Shown: positions 17,523-27,520, counted from the first letter of the stretch. The stretch is DNA of 64,000 bases from Latilactobacillus graminis DSM 20719 (GCF_001436415.1 NZ_AYZB01000003.1:1-64000), one strand, 5' to 3'. The notes: a model not told the origin generated them from the letters alone. Made by a program: numbers and translations.

Positions 17523-19115
17523 TTAGTTGGCTTCAGAATTTTCGATATGGGATTTTTGAATCCATAGTTCGCGGATAATTCCGTAAAGTCGCGCAAAGTG
17601 ATCACTGTTAGCATTCAAACGCCAAATAAATGGGACTGCTGCCGGATTGGTATAATCCGGTAAAGCGATACTTGAGGTAGTTACCACTAAATCAGCATCC
17701 CGTAGCGCATCATCACTAGTACTAAAATCGACATATTGAATATTTTCCAAAGCTGCTAAAAGATCCATATAACCTAAATAATCTTGTTCAACAACTAAAG
17801 CAACCTTGACTCGATTCACCGGACGATATTGTTGGACCAATTGGCGAATCAAATTATAATAGGCCTTTACCAGTGCATCCCGATTAGCGGCAAATATCCG
17901 CGCCTCAGGTTCAAATAATAAATAATCAATAGTTTGACTGATATCAGCATGTAACTGTTCGTTCGGTCGTAAAAGTTTGACGCGCTCCATTAATTGATGC
18001 GATACCACAGAAGTCATATCGTTGCCCAATACATGAATATTAGTCGTCACTACAGATAACGCATTTTTAAGTTCATGGTAAACCCTTTCGGAAATATTCA
18101 AATAGCATTGAATATCAACCGGTGTCCGTTCAAGAAAATGATTAACAAACCAATAAACTTCTGGTACATAGCGTTTATAGATTTGGCATTCATCAATTTC
18201 AAACCGGCCTTTTGATTTTAGCGGTACGGGGCCATATTTCAAAATAAAATAGAGTCCTGCTGATTCTGACCGCGATTGAGTGGGTGACAATTGCGCTAAT
18301 TTGGCGCGCAAGTCACTTGAGCCCTGCGTAAAATCAGCGACTAGATAAGCATGCGTTAGATCTGGATAAGGATAACGGATTAACTCCATTCGATCATCTG
18401 CTTCAATCGTCTTACCTTGCATCACTCGATAATAAGAGATAGCAATCATATAAGCCCCAATTTCACGTGTTAATAAGTTGGGTGTCTGCAATTGATAGGC
18501 TTCAACCGCATAATCAAACGCTTCATGTGCCGCTTGTTGATCGATCTCATCAAAAACCCAAGTATGACCACCGGCCGCTAACCAGTATAACATCACTAGT
18601 ACGATCCGAATTGCTTTTTCGTCGCCTTCCAAATGAATCGGATCATAGGCAATCCGCACATTAAATGCCCGAATTAAATCCCGAACCTGTTTTAAATGTC
18701 GTAAGGCAGTTGCCTTACTACTATGATGTTGCTCCCAAAATGATTGAAAAGAAACTTGTCCACCATGTAATAAGATCTGAACAAAATCGTAGACATCTGA
18801 ATTTTTAACCATATAAAAATGATAGACATCACTCGGAATTTTAAAGAGTTGGCGGGTATCATCCGTTTTCTTACCTAATACACTCTGCAAGTCGCTGACC
18901 ATACTCATATACATATTGTATAAACTTCCGTAACTACGATCCAAAAGGGCCGCAACCTGCTTTAAGTTCACATCATCAATCAAATAGTCAACCTGTCGGG
19001 CCATACTAATCCGCTTTTTTACTGGAAGTTCGTCCCATTTAACATTCGTAACATCCAAGAATAATGCATATTTTTCTTTCTCGGCTTGCGTCAAATAAAC
19101 ACTATTCGTATTCAC
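17523..19115 (-). CDS. Mga-family transcriptional regulator next to a WxL cluster
   Basis: About 530 residues. An N-terminal winged-helix pair (about 1-160) is followed by a long helical region and a C-terminal EIIB-like domain (RVKALVVEQDYLG-type start, ending near SHIENSEAN). This is the layout of Mga/AtxA virulence regulators. GTG at 19115 is preferred: GGAGG lies nine bases upstream, whereas the ATG three codons earlier touches it. It lies directly downstream of, and faces the same way as, the WxL surface-protein operon, so it is a candidate activator of that operon. Length is slightly above the Mga norm. Confidence 0.72.
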   Translation of the reverse strand: MNTNSVYLTQAEKEKYALFLDVTNVKWDELPVKKRISMARQVDYLIDDVNLKQVAALLDRSYGSLYNMYMSMVSDLQSVLGKKTDDTRQLFKIPSDVYHFYMVKNSDVYDFVQILLHGGQVSFQSFWEQHHSSKATALRHLKQVRDLIRAFNVRIAYDPIHLEGDEKAIRIVLVMLYWLAAGGHTWVFDEIDQQAAHEAFDYAVEAYQLQTPNLLTREIGAYMIAISYYRVMQGKTIEADDRMELIRYPYPDLTHAYLVADFTQGSSDLRAKLAQLSPTQSRSESAGLYFILKYGPVPLKSKGRFEIDECQIYKRYVPEVYWFVNHFLERTPVDIQCYLNISERVYHELKNALSVVTTNIHVLGNDMTSVVSHQLMERVKLLRPNEQLHADISQTIDYLLFEPEARIFAANRDALVKAYYNLIRQLVQQYRPVNRVKVALVVEQDYLGYMDLLAALENIQYVDFSTSDDALRDADLVVTTSSIALPDYTNPAAVPFIWRLNANSDHFARLYGIIRELWIQKSHIENSEAN

Positions 19116-19346
19116 CTTAACCATCCTCCAATCTAATCAAACACCACTAAAGAAACTGATGTATTAGAATTTATTTTATATTAATTTGAGACTATTTATT
19201 ATGTAGTTTCATTATACGCTTATCAAAATATAATTAAAGTTTATTATAATAAACCATATTTCAAGTTATTAGAATAATGTTCACACCATTAACTAACAGC
19301 TAGCATTATTTGCCGAATTTATATCATCAGTTGTCAAAAAGACAAC
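19116..19346. other. AT-rich intergenic region with a 16-bp palindrome
   Basis: The stretch before the Mga-type gene contains a perfect palindrome GTTTATTATAATAAAC at 19239-19254 and a small hairpin GTTGTC-AAAAA-GACAAC at 19330-19346. The palindrome could be an operator for the regulator gene. No open reading frame with a ribosome binding site is seen. Confidence 0.4.
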
Positions 19347-19385
19347 AAAAAAGAACTTAGGCACACATTGCTTGGCCTAAGTTCC
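19347..19385 (-). terminator. Terminator of the WxL operon
   Basis: On the minus strand the stem GAACTTAGGC pairs with GCCTAAGTTC and is followed by six T. It lies about 10 bases after the stop codon of the large surface-protein gene. Confidence 0.82.
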
Positions 19386-19394
19386 ATTAATTTT

Positions 19395-21986
19395 TTATAA
19401 ATCTAATTGCCACCCCATTGGCGCTTCATACACCTCCGATGACACTTTGTAAGTATCACTATACGGCAAATGAAGCTGTAGCGAACTACTTTCAAGAGAG
19501 ATATCACTGATTTTAGTGATTAAACTCTGTGGTGTCGAATCACGTTTTAAGACACCATCGATCCACTCACCATCCGCTTGATCTGGTGCTAGCGGAAGTG
19601 GTACTGCATCATTAACGTTATATTTAAAATTATTAGTGATATAAAACGGATTTTGCTTCGTATCATTAGCATCCAGATAAGCTAATTTTAAATTAAAACC
19701 GCTTAATAACGGATTGTAAACCACTACTTTCGGCGCTTCCGGCGTACCGGTATCAGCAATCGTCTTTTGCGCAGTTTGAATCTCGTTGATTGCAACAGTC
19801 CTTTTGGCTTCTCCAACAGATTGGCCTAAGGTTTCTGTTCCAAACGAAATTCTAGCTGGGACAGTCACTTCAAGGGATGCAACTACTTCCAACGTAAATT
19901 TAAATGTCGCTGTGGTTTCAATTTCATCAGCGCCAATCGTCGCTGCATTAGCGTCAGCTGTCGTCGCAAATTCGATACTACTTGTTTTAGTGAGTGGGTA
20001 GCTAATCTGCTGGGCTTCAGATTTTACGGCCCCCACATTAAGCTTACTTTGATTGTTTAAATCAGCCAACAACGTCTCATTTAACGCGACGGTATTCTTA
20101 GTTTGGACACCATCAGAGTACCGATGCCAGTCACCCTGACCGTTAAACCGGTAATACAAGCCATATTGAGCAGGCATATTGGTTAGCTGTAACGTCCCCG
20201 TAATCCCAAGGTTGGGCGCGGGGGTTAAAGCCCCATCAGCGTAATCGAACTTCGCGGTTTCATTATTAGCAATCTGTTGATGGTTCGCTTTTTGATCAAC
20301 CAAGTCAACTGCATCAATGGCCGGCTGTTTACCACCACCACCACCTTCATTCATGTCTGGAAAATCATGGTCGCGGCCATAAACTGATTTATCATGATCG
20401 GGTGAAATAATTGCATTGTCTAACGTAATATTATTGGCTGCAACCACCCCACCAATATAAAGGCCCCCTGAAGCGCTACCTGCATAATATGATCCATGCG
20501 GAATCAACATTGTGCCAAACAACATTGTCCCTGGGCTACGATTAGTATAACTAACCGCTGCCGTTTGACCCGTTATCCCCGCATTATCCTGTATCTCTTG
20601 ATTATATGATTCTGGATAGTTGTCAGAATCATAAGTATCTGTAAAATTATTTACTAAATGGGCCCCAAATTTTAAAACATCACGATTATTCCAATCTTCT
20701 GGGCTGTTGCCCCCCACTTCAGTTGCAATACTTTTTACATAGTTTCCGGTTCCGGTCGGGTTGGCCGTAAATACGTGATGATCAAGATCGCCAATATAAA
20801 AACCGTCCCCTGATTTAAAATCAAAGCGTTTATCACCAAAGCCACTATAATTTAAAACAATATACGGAATCTTATCTGCATCCAAAACCTTCTTACCCGC
20901 CTTTTCCGTATAAAAGCTATCCGAAAAATGGAAGTCAATATTCATATGTTGGGCGTTGGGATTATAATCCAAGACTTTCGCGCGATCAATCGAAACAGCC
21001 ACCACTGGCTTTTTCCCATCAACTTTAACAGCATAGGGTTTCGTTTTATCGCGAACTGTTTGATTAACGGTTGGATCGTCTTTTTTAGCCACGATATTAA
21101 TCACGATATCAGACACCGCATCCCATGGATCAGTAATATAAATTGGATTAGACTTCTCTCTAACCGTCGTATTGGGCCAAGCATCGGTATATGATTGCTT
21201 TAAATTCATAATATCATCTGTACTCGACCAAAAATCAGCGTCCCCAGTTAAGCTAGCATAGAAATGACTGATATCTTGGATATTTTGTTGTAAACTATAC
21301 TCATTACTAGCTGGATCCTCACTGATTTCATATTTATTAATCCCATTATCAACATATTGAGGTAAGTTGACCAAGTTTCCGTTGGTCCCTGGCACCGATT
21401 TGTTAGCCCATAAATTCGTAAACTCCTCAGGAGCAATATAATCCGGTTGGCCTTTATCGGCATCCTTAGAATATTCAGCAATAACATCTTTCAGCGGAGT
21501 ATCTGTTGCAAACTCGGCATTTTTCGAAAGCCCTCCCCCCGTAAGATCATTACGTTGCCACATCTTACTCAGATTCGATAACTGATTTTTCATCCCAGTC
21601 GTCTTATCCAGTATTTTGCCATTACTTTTATTGAAATCATTAATAATCACGGCTGGATTTTCTAAACTCGTAAAATAGTCATCATAATCTGTATCATCAG
21701 CTGCTAGACTTGAACCATTTAACCCTGGTGTCCCAATATCCTTGCTTTTTAAAACAATCGAATTGGCCATAATCCGGCCACTAAATGGCGACGTATTATG
21801 GATGAATTGATTCCCAGTAACCATCATAAAATTAGAGGCACCACTCATTGGATATTCTGTATCGATACGGGCCTTGTTCTCAATGACTGTATCAGCTGCC
21901 TGTACAGCTTGATGATTAACAAAAATACTCGTTATCACACAACAACTGATTAAAAATGCTATTAGCAGATGCTTTCTTTTAATCAT
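19395..21986 (-). CDS. Large secreted WxL-type surface protein
   Basis: 863 residues with a signal peptide (positive start, hydrophobic 8-22, cleavage near AVQA-AD at about 30). The first 570 residues are beta-rich and resemble adhesin-like or lectin-like repeats; there is a glycine-rich linker (EGGGGGK) near 550. The C-terminal 250 residues match WxL-type organisation: the ASLEVTVPARISFG segment after a linker, ending with GWQLDL, a weak form of the W-x-L end motif. It would be bound to the cell wall without sortase. It is last in an operon after a small WxL protein and a DUF916/DUF3324 membrane protein. Ligand is unknown. Confidence 0.75.
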   Translation of the reverse strand: MIKRKHLLIAFLISCCVITSIFVNHQAVQAADTVIENKARIDTEYPMSGASNFMMVTGNQFIHNTSPFSGRIMANSIVLKSKDIGTPGLNGSSLAADDTDYDDYFTSLENPAVIINDFNKSNGKILDKTTGMKNQLSNLSKMWQRNDLTGGGLSKNAEFATDTPLKDVIAEYSKDADKGQPDYIAPEEFTNLWANKSVPGTNGNLVNLPQYVDNGINKYEISEDPASNEYSLQQNIQDISHFYASLTGDADFWSSTDDIMNLKQSYTDAWPNTTVREKSNPIYITDPWDAVSDIVINIVAKKDDPTVNQTVRDKTKPYAVKVDGKKPVVAVSIDRAKVLDYNPNAQHMNIDFHFSDSFYTEKAGKKVLDADKIPYIVLNYSGFGDKRFDFKSGDGFYIGDLDHHVFTANPTGTGNYVKSIATEVGGNSPEDWNNRDVLKFGAHLVNNFTDTYDSDNYPESYNQEIQDNAGITGQTAAVSYTNRSPGTMLFGTMLIPHGSYYAGSASGGLYIGGVVAANNITLDNAIISPDHDKSVYGRDHDFPDMNEGGGGGKQPAIDAVDLVDQKANHQQIANNETAKFDYADGALTPAPNLGITGTLQLTNMPAQYGLYYRFNGQGDWHRYSDGVQTKNTVALNETLLADLNNQSKLNVGAVKSEAQQISYPLTKTSSIEFATTADANAATIGADEIETTATFKFTLEVVASLEVTVPARISFGTETLGQSVGEAKRTVAINEIQTAQKTIADTGTPEAPKVVVYNPLLSGFNLKLAYLDANDTKQNPFYITNNFKYNVNDAVPLPLAPDQADGEWIDGVLKRDSTPQSLITKISDISLESSSLQLHLPYSDTYKVSSEVYEAPMGWQLDL

Positions 21987-22041
21987 TTATTTGCCTCCAG
22001 GCCCTATTGGTCATAGTAAATTCGATAAGACCGTCTCTGAG

Positions 22042-23097
22042 TTAGTCTTTTTCTAGCGTTTTAATTTGTTGGGCATCTTGTTTCTGGCGACGATGATACC
22101 CTAGATAATACATTACTAGTAATAAGATAATGAAAATAATAATTAATAACACAATCAGCCAAATCCACCATAAAGACTTGTTCTGTTGATTTAATTTCAT
22201 TGCTTGACTGACTGTAATCTCGAAATCACGATCAAATGACCAAGTTTTATGCGCCGATTTAGCCACTAGGTGTAGGTGATGCTTCCCAGGATTAATCCAG
22301 GTATCCCCTAGCGGAATCCCATATTCAAAACTAGAATTGGTCGCCATCGTAATTCCTTCACGCCGATTACCAAAAAGCGGCTTATCACCTTTGTGTTTTG
22401 AAACAGTTGCCCTAATCGTCATTGCTCCCGGTGTCGCGGGGGCGGTATTTTCTAATTTTACCAAAACTGCAGGCACATTTAAATAATTTGTCTTGCTCAC
22501 GCGGATTCGCCGTAATTTCAATTCTGCCGGTACATGAGTATCGGGATGCTCACGCAAAATCACCCCGAGCGCCATTGCATAGTAATTATCGATACTAAAG
22601 CCCTGCTGATTGGTTTCTTGCCGACTTTTGGCTTTCGTATCTTTAAAGTATAACGCGCCTTTTAAAACGCCATCATAAAGTTTGGGTGGCATTGTTACTT
22701 TAAAATTAACGGTCTTTGTTTCACGCGGTTTTAAAGCCACCATCTGCGGTTGGTCAAAAATTTGACTAAATTGATATTCAGCCTGTGATAAATGTCCTGG
22801 ATGATGTTTATCAAAAGCTTCTGCCCCGGCGATCGTCGTGTAACCAGTGTTGGCAGTGGCACTGATCGTTTTGGGCGTATCTTCTAAGTTTTCAAGGGTG
22901 ACTGCTAACGTTTCCGTTTGACTAGGTTTCATGACCAAATCAAAACTCGTTTGTTCTTCATCATATTGATTATCCGGAATATTAGCGCTTACCGTAAACC
23001 CAGCGCTAGCACCATGAACCATTTGGCTGTTAGTGACCATTATTAATAGCAATAAAACTCCCATTAACGGCCATATAAATAATGTTCTTTTTTTCAT
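22042..23097 (-). CDS. DUF916/DUF3324 (WxLIP-type) membrane-anchored surface protein
   Basis: 351 residues: a signal peptide (about 1-30), a DUF916 beta domain (about 33-155, with FSANIPDNQ-like start and DGVLKGALYFKD), a DUF3324 beta domain (about 165-300) and a single C-terminal transmembrane helix (about 308-330) followed by a basic tail. Such proteins bind WxL proteins and hold them at the peptidoglycan. The gene lies between the small WxL gene and the large surface gene, the standard order of a WxL locus. The start is ATG with a ribosome binding site GGAGC about 8 bases upstream. Confidence 0.88.
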   Translation of the reverse strand: MKKRTLFIWPLMGVLLLLIMVTNSQMVHGASAGFTVSANIPDNQYDEEQTSFDLVMKPSQTETLAVTLENLEDTPKTISATANTGYTTIAGAEAFDKHHPGHLSQAEYQFSQIFDQPQMVALKPRETKTVNFKVTMPPKLYDGVLKGALYFKDTKAKSRQETNQQGFSIDNYYAMALGVILREHPDTHVPAELKLRRIRVSKTNYLNVPAVLVKLENTAPATPGAMTIRATVSKHKGDKPLFGNRREGITMATNSSFEYGIPLGDTWINPGKHHLHLVAKSAHKTWSFDRDFEITVSQAMKLNQQNKSLWWIWLIVLLIIIFIILLLVMYYLGYHRRQKQDAQQIKTLEKD

Positions 23098-23164
23098 ATA
23101 CGCTCCTTCACGAAAAAAAGCTGGGTCCCCCCAACTTTTGCTTGTTATTCACAAATGTCTATGT

Positions 23165-23860
23165 TTAACCAGCTGCTACCTCTGATGCAATTCCGTCAGA
23201 TAATGTCCAAGTAATTGCCGCATTATAAGTACCAGCTTGAATATTTTTTAAATCAGCGGTATTCAACTTTAAGGTTGAACCAGCAGCCAACGTATCACTT
23301 ACCGTTGAAAGACCTTCAACGTTTTTTTCACTGGCAGCTGCAGCCGCTGCAGAGGTGAGCAGATCAGCTGATGCGTTCGTTGAGATTGTTTTAGCGTTCA
23401 GGCCTAGTTGACTACCACCTAGCGTAATGACTCCACCAACAGCGGTCTTTGTCGTCGCGTTTGTAAATTGGCTCATGTTAGCTGATAATGTCCAATGATT
23501 TCCTGCACCACGATAGTCACTAACTTGCAGTGTATCAACAGCAGCTTTATCAATGCTACCATCAGCATTATGGCTATCGTCATGTGTCCCTGATACTTTG
23601 TTGTCAACTTGTTTCAACGCATCGCCTTTGATAATCGCTTGCATGCTCGTTTCGCCAAAATTAAAATCAGGGGCGGCATCCAAAGTTAATTGGCCAGCTT
23701 TAACTGAAAATTCAGCAGTAGTTGTCGCTTCGGCTGCCTGATCAGCTGTTGCTGCGACTCCTGAACCTGATTCGACTGCGGCTTGAGCCACAGCAACATT
23801 CATTAAAGTTGTGCTTGCTAAAGTAACGGCTGCTAATAATACGAATTTTGATTGTTTCAT
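23165..23860 (-). CDS. Small WxL-domain cell-surface protein
   Basis: 231 residues with a signal peptide (cleavage after AQA near 27). The mature protein is a WxL domain: the first motif DYRGAGNHWTLSANM (W-T-L) near 115-130 and the second NAAITWTLSDG (W-T-L) near the end. WxL domains bind peptidoglycan non-covalently. It is the first gene of the operon and is likely the most strongly expressed. Low Cys content and Ala/Thr richness fit an exported protein. The ATG has AGGAGAAA upstream. Confidence 0.9.
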   Translation of the reverse strand: MKQSKFVLLAAVTLASTTLMNVAVAQAAVESGSGVAATADQAAEATTTAEFSVKAGQLTLDAAPDFNFGETSMQAIIKGDALKQVDNKVSGTHDDSHNADGSIDKAAVDTLQVSDYRGAGNHWTLSANMSQFTNATTKTAVGGVITLGGSQLGLNAKTISTNASADLLTSAAAAAASEKNVEGLSTVSDTLAAGSTLKLNTADLKNIQAGTYNAAITWTLSDGIASEVAAG

Positions 23861-23930
23861 GCTAATTTTCTCCTAATAGTTCATTATTTAGTGGTCATTA
23901 ATTCCCTAATCCATTGACTGCTTGAAGCTT

Positions 23931-24006
23931 ATTTTAGTTTATAAAACCCCAAATAACAAGTTTCCAGATTACCACGCACCCAATAAATTGCTTATCAATT
24001 TATTGG
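23931..24006 (-). promoter_or_regulatory. Promoter of the WxL operon with an upstream inverted repeat
   Basis: Minus strand -35 TTGTTA (23954-23959), 17-bp spacer and -10 TAAAAT (23931-23936). Upstream lies a perfect inverted repeat, CCAATAAATTG, five bases, CAATTTATTGG (23980-24006), centred about 69 bases before the likely start of transcription. That is a position for an activator, perhaps the Mga-type protein. Confidence 0.5.
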
Positions 24007-24563
24007 TTAAAAAGTATTTAATAGATGTTTTGTTTTATACTATTCACCATATTCAAAAATATGTATTATTTAAAATTTTATAACTTAGAACACTGATTAT
24101 CCGGTATTCTGAGTTGCTAATAAATCCAGCAATTCTGTATAAAACGCCAGACCTATTTATTACAAAAATTACATGATAGCTAATTTCAATATAATTATTC
24201 TATTTTTTTGAACTAGCATTTGTTTGTGTATGCTGCCGCGCGCTCTAATTAGCAAGGTTAGCGCCTGGTCAGCGCAGTCAATTATTATCGTCTATTAGCA
24301 GCTAGTTCTACGATTTAAACCACCATCATCACTAATTTTATTCAACCATAACTTTATGCGACACTTTTTATTAAAAATTTTTTCATCTTTTTTCAAAAAG
24401 CGTTCAGCGATGTTAACTTTTATTATACTATCATTAATTATTTTAATGTTTATTGAACTGAACTGTTTTTATTCATGATTTATCGGCCGAACATTGCTTT
24501 CAAAGTTCATCTAAATTCAGTATACTAATTCTAGATCAACAAATTTACCGGAGGAAATCATCC
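24007..24563. other. Long AT-rich intergenic region
   Basis: About 560 bases between the WxL operon and the divergent deacetylase-like gene. It has only short interrupted reading frames. One GC-richer patch (about 24230-24275) stands out, but no repeat, RNA gene or known riboswitch was recognised. The promoter of the downstream gene probably lies near 24500-24540. Confidence 0.4.
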
Positions 24564-25979
24564 ATGCGGACTTGGCAAAAATGGACTTTAATTATTTTAA
24601 CACTCTTATTAATTCCGATTATGTATTTTGAAAATCGCTATTTTATGCAAGAACAGTTTAAACTGACCAAACACAATATGCAACAAACCGCATTAAGCAA
24701 TTTCAATGACCAAGCCCGCAGTCAATATGCAGCATTTAAAATTTACGCGGCCACTAAAACGCACGGAAAAATCTACTACTTTATCCCACAAAATCAAAAT
24801 GGTGACGATATTGATTTACAAAAGCAAGCCGTCACCCTTGGCAACCAGCTCTATCAAAAAGTGCGCCAAGAATCTCCTGATATTAGCCGTGTCACATTAT
24901 ATATTAGTTATACTGCAAAAAATTTACAAGATAATACCTATGCCTTTAAACCAACTGCTGAAGCTTACGGTTTTGTAAAATCGCGATTTAATATTCGTTA
25001 TCAACGCTTGTTTACCCAAACTGGTGCCGAGACCATCTACGATATGCAACAACATACGACCCCGGTATCATTTAAAGATTTACAAAAAAACGCAGCGACT
25101 ATCCCAATGATTCGCCAATTAGCGATTGATCAGCAACTTCAAGAACACCATTACACCCCGGAACAACTTTCACAACTAGAAGCACTAAATTTTCCGGAAA
25201 ATGCCCAAGCAACGAATTTTAAATTTACAACAGCTGGTTTAACCTTGCAATTTGTAAAAAACCCCCTCGCTATTGAGAAAATCACCTTGCCAATGGCAAA
25301 AGTTGGGCCCTATCTTAACCCCAACTTAGTCCCTGAAGAATATCAAATGCCGGCTGTAAAACCCAGTAAAAGGCAAATTGCACTCACCTTTAACACCACT
25401 TTAAACCCTAGCACGATTACTAGGATTATCAAGCAATTAAGTATGCTACACATCAAAGCAACCTTTTTCACTACCGGAAAAGCAGCTAGCCTATACCCTG
25501 AGCAATTGCAACAATTGCTTAACGCCGGCCATTCCGTCGGCACGCAGGGCTACAATAAAGATGACAACTTAGAAGCAATGCCTGCTTCTGAAATTGCAAG
25601 CAACCTCAAGGAAACCGACGCGGCTTACTTTAAAGCCTGTGGGCAATTACCTCATTTTTTACGGGTAACCACCGAAACACCTAGTACCGATCTAAGTGCC
25701 ACTGCTACGCGACCGTTAATTGCTTGGAGTGTTGATTCAGAGGATTGGCGCTTAACGATTGACGCGGCGACCATCGCCAAAAACGTTAACACCCGGATTA
25801 CTGGCGGTGATATTGTTTTACTTCACACCAATCAAGCAACAATTGACGCACTCCCCACTATCGTTACAAATCAAATTAAGCAAAAGCGCCATTTTGTCAC
25901 GCTAGACAATCTTTTCAAACAACGCTTAACCCCTTACCAGCAATATTTTAAGGCTGATGATCAACGAACACTATCGTAA
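24564..25979 (+). CDS. Membrane-anchored NodB-fold protein lacking key deacetylase residues
   Basis: 471 residues with an N-terminal membrane anchor (about 7-22), an extracellular region (about 30-250) and a C-terminal polysaccharide deacetylase (NodB) fold (about 265-460). The catalytic motifs are mostly lost. Motif 1, normally TFDDGP, reads TFNTTLNP near 273-280. Motif 2, normally HSxxSHT, reads HSVGTQGYN near 322. Motif 3 (RPP) is absent. VDSEDW (near 390) and LLHTN (near 418) remain. It resembles PgdA-type enzymes by architecture but is probably inactive, maybe a cell-wall binding protein. The start has CGGAGGAAA upstream, and a terminator follows. Confidence 0.75.
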   Translation: MRTWQKWTLIILTLLLIPIMYFENRYFMQEQFKLTKHNMQQTALSNFNDQARSQYAAFKIYAATKTHGKIYYFIPQNQNGDDIDLQKQAVTLGNQLYQKVRQESPDISRVTLYISYTAKNLQDNTYAFKPTAEAYGFVKSRFNIRYQRLFTQTGAETIYDMQQHTTPVSFKDLQKNAATIPMIRQLAIDQQLQEHHYTPEQLSQLEALNFPENAQATNFKFTTAGLTLQFVKNPLAIEKITLPMAKVGPYLNPNLVPEEYQMPAVKPSKRQIALTFNTTLNPSTITRIIKQLSMLHIKATFFTTGKAASLYPEQLQQLLNAGHSVGTQGYNKDDNLEAMPASEIASNLKETDAAYFKACGQLPHFLRVTTETPSTDLSATATRPLIAWSVDSEDWRLTIDAATIAKNVNTRITGGDIVLLHTNQATIDALPTIVTNQIKQKRHFVTLDNLFKQRLTPYQQYFKADDQRTLS

Positions 25980-25984
25980 TCCTC

Positions 25985-26022
25985 AAAAAAGTCCCGACAA
26001 CTTAAATTGTCGGGACTTTTTT
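25985..26022 (+). terminator. Bidirectional terminator between the NodB-fold gene and lysP
   Basis: Stem AAAAAAGTCCCGACAA with its complement TTGTCGGGACTTTTTT, between converging genes. Confidence 0.88.
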
Positions 26023-26026
26023 ATTT

Positions 26027-27460
26027 TTAATGCTGATGTTTAGTTAAATCAACCTCGGTTAATGGGATGACCTTAGTCTTATACCGTATTTTATAGTATC
26101 CGTACAGGATGATAAACAGCGGGATACTCATATAACTAATTCCAATGGCCATCCAATCAAAGCGCTTGAAGGATTGAATGTCTTGGCCTACGATCACTAA
26201 TAAACAAAGAATAAAAGCGAAAATCGGGCCAAATGGGAACCAACGTGCGTGATATTTCAATTCACTTAATTGATGTCCTTGTACCTTAAATGCATGCCGG
26301 AATCGATAATGTGAAACAGCTATCCCTAACCACGCAATAAAGCCGGTTAAACCACTAGCTGCTACCAAGAATAAGTAAATCCGGGTACCAAAAATACTGG
26401 TGATAAAAGTAATTGCACCCACAATGGTGGTGCCTAGTAATGCCATTACCGGAATACCACGTTTGTTAGTCTTTGCAAAAATCTTAGCCGCGTAGCCATC
26501 TTCAGCCATGGACCATAACATCCGCGAAGAAGCATACATTCCAGAGTTAGCTGCTGATAGCACTGAGGTTAAAATAACAGCGTTCATCACACTGGCTGCT
26601 GAAGCAAGGCCCGCCCGTTTAAAGACTAATGTGAATGGGCTAACTGCAATGTTGGTTTCACTTGCCCCCAATAACGAATGGCTATCATAAGGAATTAAAC
26701 AAGCAATCACGAAGATTGAGAGAATATAGAACAATAGAATCCGCCAGAAAACCTGTTTGATTGCCTTAGGAATACTCTTCTCTGGTGTTTTTGATTCACC
26801 AGCTGTAATCCCAATTAACTCAGTCCCTTGAAAAGAGAATCCCGCCACCACAAAAACACTCAACATCATTGGTAACCCACCAACAAATGGTGCTTTCTTA
26901 TACGTAAAGTTACTCAAACCAGTATGATGGCCACCCATAATACCAAGGATCGTCAGTAACCCGACCCCTAGGAAAATAACCACAGTTACCACTTTAATCA
27001 ACGCAAACCAATATTCGGTTTCACCAAACGATTTCACACTGGTGATATTGATTAAGAAAATTAATAATAATGCTGCAAGACTAAAAACCCAGCCTGGCAT
27101 ATCTGGTAACCAGAATTCAGTCACAAGTGCTGCCGTACTAATATCAACCGCCAAGGTGATTGCCCAATTAAACCAATAGTTCCAGCCTAATGCAAACCCT
27201 AAAGCCGGATCAACAAAGCGGGTCGCATAAGTTGAAAACGAACCCGAAACTGGTAAGTATGTTGCCATTTCGCCCAAACTAGTCATTAAAAAAAAGACCA
27301 TGATCCCAATCCCACAATAGGCTAGCAAAGCGCCGCCTGGACCGGCTTTAGCAATCGCCGACCCACTTGTCACAAACAAGCCGGTCCCAATACTACCACC
27401 TAGCGCAATCATCGAAAGGTGACGCGTCTTTAACTCCCGTTTCATTTCATTTTCTGCCAT
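26027..27460 (-). CDS. lysP: Lysine-specific amino acid permease
   Basis: 477 residues with twelve predicted membrane helices of the amino acid/polyamine/organocation superfamily. The N-terminus (ELKTRHLSMIALGGSIGTGLF) and the SFQGTELIGITAGES segment are typical of LysP. The identity is supported independently by a lysine riboswitch in its leader. It imports lysine with protons across the cytoplasmic membrane. The first ATG has only a weak ribosome site (AGAG); the ATG five codons later is a possible alternative. It converges with the NodB-fold gene at a shared terminator. Confidence 0.92.
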   Translation of the reverse strand: MAENEMKRELKTRHLSMIALGGSIGTGLFVTSGSAIAKAGPGGALLAYCGIGIMVFFLMTSLGEMATYLPVSGSFSTYATRFVDPALGFALGWNYWFNWAITLAVDISTAALVTEFWLPDMPGWVFSLAALLLIFLINITSVKSFGETEYWFALIKVVTVVIFLGVGLLTILGIMGGHHTGLSNFTYKKAPFVGGLPMMLSVFVVAGFSFQGTELIGITAGESKTPEKSIPKAIKQVFWRILLFYILSIFVIACLIPYDSHSLLGASETNIAVSPFTLVFKRAGLASAASVMNAVILTSVLSAANSGMYASSRMLWSMAEDGYAAKIFAKTNKRGIPVMALLGTTIVGAITFITSIFGTRIYLFLVAASGLTGFIAWLGIAVSHYRFRHAFKVQGHQLSELKYHARWFPFGPIFAFILCLLVIVGQDIQSFKRFDWMAIGISYMSIPLFIILYGYYKIRYKTKVIPLTEVDLTKHQH

Positions 27461-27520
27461 AATACTTCGCTCTTTTCTCTATGTTTTCAAGAAAAAGCCC
27501 TCAACCACGTTTTTGACAAA

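Noticed and set aside
19395-19480. The large surface protein may be truncated at its WxL end
   Set aside because: A terminator follows within 10 bases, the domain is nearly full length and it ends with a W-Q-L. It is atypical but not obviously broken.
24007-24563. A small RNA or riboswitch in the long intergenic stretch
   Set aside because: No conserved motif, strong hairpin with T run, or promoter-terminator pair was found.
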